A stretch of DNA of 64,000 nucleotides. Source: UBA6183 sp943372215 (GTDB lineage Bacteria; Bacteroidota; Bacteroidia; UKL13-3). Made by a program: the position numbers and the translations under genes. Below the pieces are notes generated by a model, which did no database searches, had not been told where the DNA came from, and saw only the letters and a list, made by a program, of their open reading frames with translations. The DNA lies in assembly GCA_943372215.1 (NCBI GenBank), contig CALRXU020000016.1, forward strand, positions 39,235-103,234, written 5' to 3'. Positions 8,893 through 17,922 of this stretch are shown here, one piece after another; position 1 is the stretch's first letter, and each line of letters begins with the position of its first letter.

Positions 8893-10194
8893 ATGAATAC
8901 AGCGTTTGTAAAAATATGGGACGAACTAATAGGTGCAGTTGCTTGGGATGAGACTACTGGCATTGCTACGTTTGAGTATGATTCCAAGTTCAAAACCAAA
9001 GGTTGGGACTTAGCTCCTTTGCAAATGCCCATTAATGATGGCAGAAGAAGTTTTAATTTCCCCGCATTACGAAAAAAAACTGACCCAACCTTAGATACCT
9101 TTAAAGGATTGCCCGGGCTATTGGCTGATGCATTGCCAGATAGATATGGAAACGAACTAATTAATTTATGGTTGGCACAACAAGGTAGGCCGTTGGACAG
9201 CATGAACCCAGTTGAGATGCTTTGTTTTATAGGCACAAGAGGTATGGGAGCACTAGAGTTTGAACCAACTACCTTAAATGAAAGCAAACGGACATTCTCC
9301 TTAGAAATAGATAGTTTGGTGGATATTGCCCAAAAGATGTTATCCAAAAAAGAAGCATTTGTAATCAACATGAAAGCAAATGAAGAAAAAGCAATCATGG
9401 AAATTTTGCGTATTGGTACATCGGCAGGTGGTGCAAGGCCCAAAGCTGTAATAGCGTACAATGAAAAAACAGGGGTAGTAAAATCAGGTCAAACCAATGC
9501 TCCCAAAGGTTTTGAACACTGGTTAATTAAACTTGACGGTGTAAGTGATGTACAATTGGGTGCCAGCAAAGGATATGGCAGGGTTGAAATGGCTTATTAC
9601 AAAATGGCCATTGCCTGTGGAATTGACATGATGCCATCCAGATTAATGGAAGAAAATGGCCGGGCACATTTTATGACCAAACGTTTTGACCGTGAAGGAA
9701 GTTTTACTAAACATCATATACAAACATTCTGTGCGATGAAGCATTTTGATTATAATCAAATTACAAGTTTCAGTTATGAACAGCTTTTTCAAACAATGAG
9801 AGAATTGAAATTGTCATATTCCGATGCAGAGCAGTTGTTCCGAAGAATGGTATTTAATGTAGTAGCTCGAAATTGTGACGATCATACCAAGAACTTTGCT
9901 TTCCGTTTAAAAATGGATGGAAAATGGGAGTTAGCACCAGCCTACGACATCTGTCATGCCTATCAACCAAAACACCAATGGGTAAGCCAGCATGCACTAA
10001 GCATTAATGGTAAAAGAAGCAATATTACAAAAGATGACTTGTTGATAATCGGGAAATCAATAAAGCATAAAAAGGCTGCTGAAACGATTGGTGAGATAAG
10101 CAATACTGTGAGTAAATGGAAAACATTTGCGGATGAAGTAAAAGTATCACCCAAACTGAGCAATGAAATAAACGAAACATTAATTAGGCTATAA
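8893..10194 (+). CDS. HipA-like serine/threonine kinase toxin
   Basis: Kinase toxin of the HipA family. E. coli HipA phosphorylates glutamyl-tRNA synthetase; the target here is unknown. About 433 residues is typical. The N-subdomain ends at RGMGALEFEPT. The Gly-rich loop is GTSAGGARPKAV (about 175-186), the catalytic motif NCDDHTKNF (about 329-337) and the DFG-like metal-binding Asp is in APAYDI (about 350). The ATG at 8893 is preferred to an upstream TTG at 8884 that overlaps the hipB stop. All key residues look intact, so the toxin is probably functional. Confidence 0.9.
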   Translation: MNTAFVKIWDELIGAVAWDETTGIATFEYDSKFKTKGWDLAPLQMPINDGRRSFNFPALRKKTDPTLDTFKGLPGLLADALPDRYGNELINLWLAQQGRPLDSMNPVEMLCFIGTRGMGALEFEPTTLNESKRTFSLEIDSLVDIAQKMLSKKEAFVINMKANEEKAIMEILRIGTSAGGARPKAVIAYNEKTGVVKSGQTNAPKGFEHWLIKLDGVSDVQLGASKGYGRVEMAYYKMAIACGIDMMPSRLMEENGRAHFMTKRFDREGSFTKHHIQTFCAMKHFDYNQITSFSYEQLFQTMRELKLSYSDAEQLFRRMVFNVVARNCDDHTKNFAFRLKMDGKWELAPAYDICHAYQPKHQWVSQHALSINGKRSNITKDDLLIIGKSIKHKKAAETIGEISNTVSKWKTFADEVKVSPKLSNEINETLIRL

Positions 10195-10394
10195 TTAGCC
10201 TGTAATAAGACAATACTTAGGATATATTTTGTACTATATTCAGGCTGTGATTATGCCTTGTAAGGGTAAAGAAATAGTAGACAGTTACTCCAAGCAGAAC
10301 AAGTGGTGCTTCTGCATTGCAGACCAATCTCATTAAAAATCAATGAAACTAAACAGCCATTTTTTACCCTACAAAGGTTGGCAGCAAGTTGAGG

Positions 10395-10844
10395 CTATTT
10401 AAACGCCTTCCCGTTCATTAAAAAGTACTCCGTAACCACGCGTTTACCCCTTTGCAACTCCACCGCATACAATTTACCATTGCTGCTTAACTCTATCATG
10501 GCTTTGTTTACCGTAAACTCAGGGTAACTGGTGCGAACCTGATTCATCACCAAAACTGGCAATTCATCCACAGCTATAATGGTGTATGTTTTTATCCATT
10601 TGCCATCACTGCTGTATTGCGATTCATAAACACGGTTCTCATCCAAGTACTTTACTTTGTAAATGGTGATATAGTCTTTCTCCCATAGGGTATCATTTTT
10701 ACCCATAGAGTTTTGGCTAAGATAAGCCTCTACCACAGCTTGAGGAACTTCTGAACGAGATACTTTTCCTGTTTGTGGTGCTTGTTGGGCAAATACCCCC
10801 ATTGAAATAAATCCAGTAATAAGGAGCAATATGTAATTTTTCAT
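10395..10844 (-). CDS. secreted PepSY-like domain protein
   Basis: Small exported protein of about 149 residues. The signal peptide runs from MKNYILLLITGF to the Ala-Gln at GVFAQQAP. The body resembles the PepSY-like/BLIP-like beta-sheet fold (DUF2874 type), with VPQAVVEAYLSQNS, a repeated aromatic beta pattern (YKVKYLDENRVYESQYSSDGKW) and a second VRTSYPEFTVNKA unit. Such proteins are common and uncharacterised in Bacteroidota. The start is set at 10844, where the signal peptide begins, not at the upstream in-frame start at 10865. It is divergent from lon across about 110 bp. Confidence 0.7.
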   Translation of the reverse strand: MKNYILLLITGFISMGVFAQQAPQTGKVSRSEVPQAVVEAYLSQNSMGKNDTLWEKDYITIYKVKYLDENRVYESQYSSDGKWIKTYTIIAVDELPVLVMNQVRTSYPEFTVNKAMIELSSNGKLYAVELQRGKRVVTEYFLMNGKAFK

Positions 10845-10957
10845 GATGTTATAACTTAGCGGCAAAATTAGTCAGATTTTATTGATAAACATGGTTGGCA
10901 TAGTGATTGAACATGAAATTTGTCTTAATTTGAATTTTTACTTAAAAAAACGCCCAT

Positions 10958-13423
10958 ATGGAGTTGCATAACGATATAAACATCATGTTTTCAGGAGCTA
11001 TAAGTGATGATAGCGATAATCCAGAATTTATTTCCTTGCTCTCGCAAGAGGAAGAAGATGAAATGAATAAGGAAATTTTGCCCGAAACGCTGCCAATATT
11101 GCCGCTACGCAATACGGTTTTGTTTCCTGGTGTGGTTATCCCCATTACGGTTGGCAGAGACAAATCCATTAACCTGATTAAAGACGCCTACAAAGGAAAT
11201 AAAACAGTTGGTGTTGTTGCTCAGACAGATGCAGATATTGAAGACCCGGAATTTAACGATTTGAATAAGGTGGGTACTGTTGCCCAAATTATTAAAATGC
11301 TGAGGATGCCAGATGGCAGCACCACAGCCATTTTGCAAGGCAAAAAACGCTTCCGTTTATTGGACAGCGTGCAAACTGAGCCTTATTTTGTGGCTAAAAT
11401 TGCTTCCTTTAACGAGAAAAAAATAGTGGTGGATGATAACATGCACGCGCTCATTTCTTCCGTAAAAGACCTTGCCAACCAAATCATCAATGTTTCTCCT
11501 CACATTCCAACAGAGGCAAGTATTGCCCTCAAAAATATTGAAAGTCCCAGCTTTTTGCTCAACTTTATTTCGTCTAACCTAAATGTTGATTTACCTGCCA
11601 AACAGCAGTTATTGGAACTGGACGATTTAACAGCCAGAGGCAATAAGGTGTTAGAACACATGAGCAAAGAGTTGCAAATGTTGAAACTAAAAAACCAAAT
11701 CCAAACCAAGGTAAAAGGTGATTTAGACAAACAACAACGGGATTATTTTTTACAACAGCAGATTAAAGTTTTACAAGAAGAACTAGGGGGTGATTCGCCA
11801 GAAAGAGATATAGATGGTTTCTTAAAACTAGGGGCAGAAAAAAAATGGGAAACCGAAATATATGAGGCGTTTAAAAAAGAAGTAGAACGTTTACGCAGGA
11901 TGAATCCAATGGCTCCAGATTACGGAGTGCAACACAATTATTTGCAACTGTTATTGGATTTGCCTTGGAGCGATTACACCAAAGACAACTTTGATTTAAA
12001 AAACGCTCGTAAAATATTAGACCAGGACCATTTTGGTTTAGAAAAAGTAAAAGAAAGAATATTAGAATACCTGGCCGTACTAAAATTAAAGGGCAACATG
12101 AAAAGCCCCATTTTATGTTTGTATGGCCCTCCGGGAGTTGGTAAAACCAGCCTTGGCAAAAGCATTGCAAAAGCCTTAGATAGAAAGTATGCACGTATTG
12201 CACTAGGCGGATTGCATGATGAGAGTGAAATTCGTGGACACCGCAGAACTTACATTGGCGCCATGCCCGGACGAATTATTCAGAACCTGAAAAAAGTAAA
12301 AAGCAATAACCCTGTTTTTGTGTTGGATGAGGTTGATAAAATTTCACGCGATTTCAGAGGGGATCCATCTAGTGCATTGCTTGAGGTGCTTGACCCAGAG
12401 CAAAATAATACCTTCCACGATAATTTTGTTGAAATAGAGTATGACTTAAGCAATGTGATGTTTATTGCTACCGCCAATTCATTAGATACCATTCAGCCTG
12501 CATTATTAGACCGAATGGAGATTATTGAAATTAATGGATATACCTTGGAGGAAAAGGTACAAATAGCCAATAAATACCTGATACCAAAACAACTTGAAAA
12601 TCACGGATTAACCGCCAAGGATTTGGATGTGGATGATAAAGCCATTGAAAAAATTATTGACCAATATACCCGTGAAAGTGGCGTGCGTGGATTAGATAAA
12701 CAAATAGCCCAGTTAGCTAGGTATACTGCCAAAGAAAAGGTGATGAACAATGCCAAGAAAATCACCATAAAAAGTGATGATGTAAGCAAAATATTGGGCG
12801 TTGAAAAAATTGATAAAGAAACGTATGCTGACAATAGCCATGCTGGTGTAGTAACGGGCTTGGCCTGGACATCAGTTGGTGGCGAGATATTGTTTATTGA
12901 AAGCAGCCTTACTCCTGGAACAGGTAAACTTACGTTAACAGGTAAATTGGGGGATGTAATGAAAGAATCAGCCATTACTGCCTTAACTTATTTAAAAGCC
13001 CATGCCCATGAGCTAAACATTGCTCCAAAATTATTTGACCAGTTTGATGTGCATGTGCATGTTCCAGCAGGAGCTGTTCCTAAAGATGGACCTTCGGCTG
13101 GGGTTACCATCTTTACCTCATTAACCAGCTTGTTTACACAACGCAAGGTAAAAGCCCAATTGGCCATGACAGGCGAAATTACCCTAAGGGGCAAGGTATT
13201 GCCTATTGGAGGTGTGAAAGAAAAAATACTAGCCGCTAAACGCGCTGGCATTACCGAATTATTGCTACCACAATCAAACCAAAAAGATGTGGAAGATATT
13301 GCTAAACATTATTTAAAAGGGTTGAAGTTTAAATACGTGAGCGATATGATGGATGTGGTAAAACACAGCATTCTAAAAGAGAAAGTAGCAAACCCAATTG
13401 ATTTTAAAGCATTGAAGGCTTAA
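10958..13423 (+). CDS. lon: ATP-dependent protease Lon (La)
   Basis: Cytosolic AAA+ serine protease that degrades misfolded and regulatory proteins. Domains: LON substrate-binding domain (about 45-250, starting LPILPLRNTVLFPG), AAA+ module with Walker A GPPGVGKTS (about 390-397) and Walker B VFVLDEVDK (about 452-460), and the Lon protease domain with the Ser/Lys dyad (Ser in KDGPSAGVT, about 713; Lys in KILAAKRAG, about 756). 821 residues, full length. It starts with a short acidic N-terminal extension usual in Bacteroidota Lon. The nearest downstream gene is convergent. Confidence 0.97.
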   Translation: MELHNDINIMFSGAISDDSDNPEFISLLSQEEEDEMNKEILPETLPILPLRNTVLFPGVVIPITVGRDKSINLIKDAYKGNKTVGVVAQTDADIEDPEFNDLNKVGTVAQIIKMLRMPDGSTTAILQGKKRFRLLDSVQTEPYFVAKIASFNEKKIVVDDNMHALISSVKDLANQIINVSPHIPTEASIALKNIESPSFLLNFISSNLNVDLPAKQQLLELDDLTARGNKVLEHMSKELQMLKLKNQIQTKVKGDLDKQQRDYFLQQQIKVLQEELGGDSPERDIDGFLKLGAEKKWETEIYEAFKKEVERLRRMNPMAPDYGVQHNYLQLLLDLPWSDYTKDNFDLKNARKILDQDHFGLEKVKERILEYLAVLKLKGNMKSPILCLYGPPGVGKTSLGKSIAKALDRKYARIALGGLHDESEIRGHRRTYIGAMPGRIIQNLKKVKSNNPVFVLDEVDKISRDFRGDPSSALLEVLDPEQNNTFHDNFVEIEYDLSNVMFIATANSLDTIQPALLDRMEIIEINGYTLEEKVQIANKYLIPKQLENHGLTAKDLDVDDKAIEKIIDQYTRESGVRGLDKQIAQLARYTAKEKVMNNAKKITIKSDDVSKILGVEKIDKETYADNSHAGVVTGLAWTSVGGEILFIESSLTPGTGKLTLTGKLGDVMKESAITALTYLKAHAHELNIAPKLFDQFDVHVHVPAGAVPKDGPSAGVTIFTSLTSLFTQRKVKAQLAMTGEITLRGKVLPIGGVKEKILAAKRAGITELLLPQSNQKDVEDIAKHYLKGLKFKYVSDMMDVVKHSILKEKVANPIDFKALKA

Positions 13424-13527
13424 CCCTGAAGGGAGCTTAAAATTAAGAGAGGTGCCTTGTTCGTAAAATACTTTGTTCTAAGAACTAATGAGTCATCATC
13501 CATTACCAAGTTAAAAGTTATTCGTGC

Positions 13528-14295
13528 CTATCGCTCCATAATAACTTTTAACTTTTCTAAGAATAACTCTTTTTTTCGTCTTGATACCTCAACTTCACTA
13601 TTGTCAACCATAACAATAATGCCTCCTTCGCCTTTAATGTATCTTTTTATATGAAGCATATTAATTAGGTGTGAGTGGTGAACCCGAACAAAGTCATGCG
13701 TTTCAAGCATGTCTTCAAACTCTTTTAATGTTTTAGAAATAACAAGCGGTTTTTCATTTAAAATAAAAAACTGGGTGTAATTGGCATCTGACTCGCACCT
13801 GATAATATCTTTGATGGGCACAAATACCAGCCCGTCCAAGGTTGGCAAAGCTATTTTGTTACTATTACTGCTTAGGTTTTTTATATTTTGGAGTAAAACA
13901 TCTATTCCTGCATTGTTATCGCTCTTTTTTTGGCTATTCATTCTTTCAATGGCCTTATCAATAGCCCTTTCTAACTCATCCAAATCTATAGGCTTTAAAA
14001 GATAATCAATGGCACTAAACTTAAACGCCTTAATGGCATACTGATTATAGGCAGTGGTAAAAATAACTTCAAATTTTTTGCCTTGTGTTTCCGCCAGCAA
14101 GTCAAAGCCATTTTTATAGGGCATTTCAATATCTAAAAAAACCAAATCAGGCTTTAAATCTGCTATTAACTGTTTACCCATGTCTGCATTTTCAGCCATA
14201 CCCAACAACACCAATTTATCATCAAATGCATCGAGCATTTTAGCAAGCGCATTTCTTCCCCTTAGCTCGTCTTCTATAATGATGGCTTTAATCAT
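13528..14295 (-). CDS. LytTR family response regulator
   Basis: Transcriptional regulator of a LytS/LytR-type two-component system. The receiver (1-120) has the acidic pair ED (residues 8-9), phospho-acceptor Asp55 in FLDIEMP and the conserved Lys in YLLKPI. The LytTR DNA-binding domain is about 150-250 (DIIRCESDANYTQFF, VRVHHSHLINMLHI). It overlaps the end of the upstream sensor gene by 8 nt, so the two are co-translated. The target promoter may be the 17.75-17.9 kb intergenic region, which carries a strong inverted repeat. Confidence 0.93.
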   Translation of the reverse strand: MIKAIIIEDELRGRNALAKMLDAFDDKLVLLGMAENADMGKQLIADLKPDLVFLDIEMPYKNGFDLLAETQGKKFEVIFTTAYNQYAIKAFKFSAIDYLLKPIDLDELERAIDKAIERMNSQKKSDNNAGIDVLLQNIKNLSSNSNKIALPTLDGLVFVPIKDIIRCESDANYTQFFILNEKPLVISKTLKEFEDMLETHDFVRVHHSHLINMLHIKRYIKGEGGIIVMVDNSEVEVSRRKKELFLEKLKVIMER

Positions 14296-17200
14296 ATTGC
14301 ATTTTATAAGGTATTGTTAATATTACTTTAGTTCCTGCGCTGTTGCCCGCTGCGTCATACAAATCAATAATATCAAGCTCTGTTTTAATTGCATTCAATT
14401 CATTTAAAATTTTTAACCGCTCCTTGGTTAAACCAATTCCTTTTGATTTGTGTAATTTAATTTGCTTGTCTTTTATACGTTTCGATTGTTCGCGCCCAAT
14501 TCCATTGTCTATAATCTCGCAACAGATGGCATGTTTCTGACTCAGGTAAAACTTTATCTCCAAATTACGCTCCCCTACCCGATGCATTAATCCATGCCAA
14601 ATGGCATTTTCTACAAACGGCTGTATGAGCATAGTAGGAATCTCCATTTGGTAAATATTTACCTGCGAATCCACTGTTATTTTATAGTTGAATTGATGAT
14701 CAAAGCGCAGAGATTCTATTTCAATGTAAAGTTTTAGAAAATCAATTTTTTTGGCCAGCGTAATGGTATTGTTTTCAGAGTTATCTAAAATTTGCCTGAT
14801 CAGTTTGGCAAATTTACTCAATGATTTAGATGCTTCTTTTACATTGTTGTTAATAATAAAATCTTGAATTGAATTCAGGGCATTGAAAATAAAATGAGGG
14901 TTCATTTGAGCTCTTAATGCCCTCAACTCCAACTCACTTAAGCTCTTGTTTATTCTTGTTTTTTCTTCTTCCTTTCTTTTAATAGCCCTAATTCGTTGAT
15001 ATATGGCTAACCAAATGCCTAAAATAAGGAAACAAATTACTGCACTCCGAAATAACCAAGTGCTCCAAAATGGGGGAACAATAGAAATGGGTAAACTTAA
15101 CACTTGAGTACTCCATACCCCATCGTTATTACTGGCTTTTACTTTAAGTACATAATTACCTGGGGCTAAATTGTTATACCTTGCCATGTTAAAGGTATTG
15201 CTATAAATCCAATTATAATCATACCCATCTAACAGAAAGGCATACTGATTTTTTTGCGGGGCAGTAAACTCTAAAGCTGCAAAATTAAATGACAAATAAT
15301 TTTGAGCGTAAGCCAACACTAGTTCTCCCCTTTGAAGTATGGAATCTACATTTAGTGCTTTATCAAACAACTTTATATCTGTAAAACAAACCTTAGGTAC
15401 CACCTTATTATTGGTGATTAGCTTAGGATCAAAATAATTAAATCCTTCTACCCCACCAAAAAGCAACTGTCCTTCTTTGGTTTTAAAAAAGGCGCCACCA
15501 TTAAATTCATTGCTTTGCAAGCCATCCAGTACACTGTAATTGGTGAATGTTTTTGTAAATATGGAAAATTTTGACAACCCTAAGTTGGTGCTTATCCATA
15601 AATTATTGGCATTATCAGGCACAATGCCATATACTAAATTATTGGATAGGCCATTTTGGGTGTTATAAAAATAGCTGCGCTCATTTATGTAGTTAAAACC
15701 AATTATGCCGTTGCCTAAAATCCCAAGCCACAACATACTATCCACATGGGCAATTGATGATATGTTAAACTCTGTTTCTCCATTTACAATAGTATTGAAA
15801 TAATGTTTAATGCCATTGTTTTGCCATTTAACCAGTCCATTAACAGTGGCAATCCAAATGGTGGCATCAGGCGTTTGGTATATGGCGCGTACATTCTTAT
15901 ACTTTTCACCTAATATTGGTACTCTACTAAGACTATATTTACTGGTATCAACTAAAAATAAGCCATCGGTTCCACCAGCTAATACATCCCCATTTGCACA
16001 TTTGTAAACACATTTAATGGCACTGGTTTTAACGGTGCTTTCAAAATCAACCATTCGGATAGCTTTTGTTTTCGTATCAAAGACTTTAAGTCCTGATGAA
16101 GTGGATAGGAGTAATTTATTTTGTAATGCTAATATATTCAAAACGGCTTCATCATTCAACTTTTCACGGCTAGTGGAGAAACGTGTAAACCTATTGGTTC
16201 CCCTATTCCATTTATTAATTCCGGCTCCATCTGTCCCTACCCAAATGTTATTGGCATTGTCTTGAGCAAATGACAGAATGTAATTACTGCTTACCGTATT
16301 TTTATCATTAGGGTTATTGCTGAAGGTATTAAACGTATTTTTGCTAAAATTGAGTTTATTAATACCTCCCCCATAAGTACCAATCCAAATAATCCCTGAT
16401 TTATCTTCCAGTATACTAATTACATCATTCTTACTAAGAGATTTATCATTACCTATATCATTGCGCAAATGCACTGGCTCACTATCCATATCAGGATAAA
16501 AAACCAACCCTTTATTGGTTCCAATGTAGAGTTGGTTTTTGCTATCGGAAAAAACAATATTCTTTTTGATGGCTACACCATTTAAATTTTTCTCGTTAAA
16601 AATTTGTTTATACGTAATTTCCCGTTTGGCCAGGTGGTATAGAAACAATTCGTTTTGTTCTGATAAGCCAAGGATTTGATTTTTCTCCTTTAAATAAAGC
16701 ATATTATCAATAACAAAACTGGCTGAAAACAATTCGTTTGCTGTTTTTTGGCTTAGATTAATGCGGAATACTTTGTTTGAGACCGCTGCAATCAATTCGT
16801 TTTTGCTGATTGGAAGAATAACCCTAGCATTTTTTAGCCCAATTGCTCCAAACTTTTTGGTTTTTAAATTAAACACCAAGGTTTCTTCTAAAGTACCAAT
16901 CCATATTTCATTACTTGCCGCCACATAACAAGCACTCTTAATGGTTGCATTGGGAAAATCAGGTATTTTAAACTCTTTAAAAGTTTGATTTAATGGATTA
17001 TAAAAACTAAGCGACCTATTGTGTACCAGCCATAAACAAGCTGTTTCATCTTCAAAAATATATTTAACAAAATTACTTGGAATGCTATGTGTATTTTGTA
17101 CCTCATGGCGAAATACTTTAAAGGTTATTCCGTCATACCTATTTAAGCCATCTTCTGTTCCTATCCATACAAACCCTTGTTTATCCTGCAACATACATTT

Positions 17201-17317
17201 AGGTGAATTTTGCGATAACCCATTCTTGATGTTTAAATATTCAAAATCAAAATGATGTTGTGGATACACATTCATTTTAAAAGTGAACAAAAGCTGTAAC
17301 AGAAGAAAATACCTCAT
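14288..17317 (-). CDS. beta-propeller sensor histidine kinase (LytS type)
   Basis: Membrane sensor with a large periplasmic region of two-component-regulator propeller repeats (patterns such as GTEDGLNRYDG, GTYGGGINKLN, NGLVYG; about residues 30-680), a Y_Y_Y domain (ending NNLAPGNYVLKVKASNNDG, about 690-755), one transmembrane helix (about 768-785), and a cytoplasmic His kinase domain with the LytS-type phospho-His motif MNPHFIFNALNSI (about 803) and a HATPase domain (NAIWHGLMHR, then DNGIGR and KGIGLTKERL). About 1009 residues. The start at 17317 (MRYFLLLQLL) gives a clean signal peptide. Unlike SusR-type hybrids it lacks a fused receiver; its regulator is the next gene. The ligand is unknown. 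Confidence 0.92.
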   Translation of the reverse strand: MRYFLLLQLLFTFKMNVYPQHHFDFEYLNIKNGLSQNSPKCMLQDKQGFVWIGTEDGLNRYDGITFKVFRHEVQNTHSIPSNFVKYIFEDETACLWLVHNRSLSFYNPLNQTFKEFKIPDFPNATIKSACYVAASNEIWIGTLEETLVFNLKTKKFGAIGLKNARVILPISKNELIAAVSNKVFRINLSQKTANELFSASFVIDNMLYLKEKNQILGLSEQNELFLYHLAKREITYKQIFNEKNLNGVAIKKNIVFSDSKNQLYIGTNKGLVFYPDMDSEPVHLRNDIGNDKSLSKNDVISILEDKSGIIWIGTYGGGINKLNFSKNTFNTFSNNPNDKNTVSSNYILSFAQDNANNIWVGTDGAGINKWNRGTNRFTRFSTSREKLNDEAVLNILALQNKLLLSTSSGLKVFDTKTKAIRMVDFESTVKTSAIKCVYKCANGDVLAGGTDGLFLVDTSKYSLSRVPILGEKYKNVRAIYQTPDATIWIATVNGLVKWQNNGIKHYFNTIVNGETEFNISSIAHVDSMLWLGILGNGIIGFNYINERSYFYNTQNGLSNNLVYGIVPDNANNLWISTNLGLSKFSIFTKTFTNYSVLDGLQSNEFNGGAFFKTKEGQLLFGGVEGFNYFDPKLITNNKVVPKVCFTDIKLFDKALNVDSILQRGELVLAYAQNYLSFNFAALEFTAPQKNQYAFLLDGYDYNWIYSNTFNMARYNNLAPGNYVLKVKASNNDGVWSTQVLSLPISIVPPFWSTWLFRSAVICFLILGIWLAIYQRIRAIKRKEEEKTRINKSLSELELRALRAQMNPHFIFNALNSIQDFIINNNVKEASKSLSKFAKLIRQILDNSENNTITLAKKIDFLKLYIEIESLRFDHQFNYKITVDSQVNIYQMEIPTMLIQPFVENAIWHGLMHRVGERNLEIKFYLSQKHAICCEIIDNGIGREQSKRIKDKQIKLHKSKGIGLTKERLKILNELNAIKTELDIIDLYDAAGNSAGTKVILTIPYKMQYD

Positions 17318-17339
17318 AACACAAATATATACCAATTGA

Positions 17340-17735
17340 TTATAAGGAGGAATTGTTGGTGTAACGGGTGAGATTTAAAATTTCATCTACCAACTCCAAT
17401 GAATAGGGTTTTAGCAGGTAATTGTGTGCATCGTGTTTAAACGCTTCTACTGCATAATCATTCTTGTTGCAGGTATAAACAAGTTTAAATGACTTATTAG
17501 GTATTAAATCCATTATTCCAAATCCACTTTCATTTGGAAATTCAATTTCGATAAATACATAGTGAGGCCTCACTAATTTTAATGTTTGTAGGGCTTCATT
17601 TAAATTTGTCAGCGTAATTACTGTGCACTCTTCGGGGTGTAATACTTGAAGCAGATGTTTAAGTTCTGCCGCTTGTTTAAGATTATGATCAATGATACAA
17701 AATAGCATTTGTTTGTTTGTTTGTTTCTTATACAA
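17340..17735 (-). CDS. stand-alone pseudo-receiver domain (Asp replaced by Glu)
   Basis: 131-residue receiver-fold protein with no output domain. The fold is recognisable: MLFCIIDHN at the acidic end, VFIEIEFPNESGFG at beta-3, then VYTCNKNDYAVEAFKHDAHNYLLKPYSLEL with the conserved Lys. The phospho-acceptor Asp of FLDIEMP in the neighbouring regulator is Glu63 here (VFIEIEFP), and the first acidic pair is reduced to one Asp. It probably cannot be phosphorylated normally and may mimic a locked state or act as a binding partner of the adjacent sensor/regulator. It lies 22 nt upstream of the sensor on the same strand, so one operon is likely. It starts at 17735, although the ATG at codon 10 is also possible. 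Confidence 0.82.
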   Translation of the reverse strand: MYKKQTNKQMLFCIIDHNLKQAAELKHLLQVLHPEECTVITLTNLNEALQTLKLVRPHYVFIEIEFPNESGFGIMDLIPNKSFKLVYTCNKNDYAVEAFKHDAHNYLLKPYSLELVDEILNLTRYTNNSSL

Positions 17736-17765
17736 AGGTGTCTTTACTCCCTTAGCTTTCCAGTG

Positions 17766-17869
17766 CCAATGAGTAAGTGGCTACTTTGAATGATTAACTG
17801 GTAATGCAGGCTGATTACTCTGGCACTAAAAAACCACTTATTCATTGGTTTCTGCCACTTACTCATTGG
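17766..17869. promoter_or_regulatory. triple 15-bp inverted/direct repeat in divergent promoter region
   Basis: CCAATGAGTAAGTGG (17766-17780) is exactly inverted as CCACTTACTCATTGG (17855-17869), and a one-mismatch copy CCACTTATTCATTGG lies at 17834-17848. The sites sit between the minus-strand pseudo-receiver/sensor/LytTR operon and the plus-strand surface protein gene. Likely regulator-binding sites, perhaps for the LytTR regulator. Confidence 0.6.
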
Positions 17870-17922
17870 TGATTAAACAGAAAATACATAGGCTCATTTT
17901 TGTTTCATTAAACAACTAAATA

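Noticed and set aside
14343..16265. Plus-strand ORFs opposite the sensor kinase
   Set aside because: Antisense shadows with no signal, family or spacing support; the sensor reading frame is continuous and well conserved.
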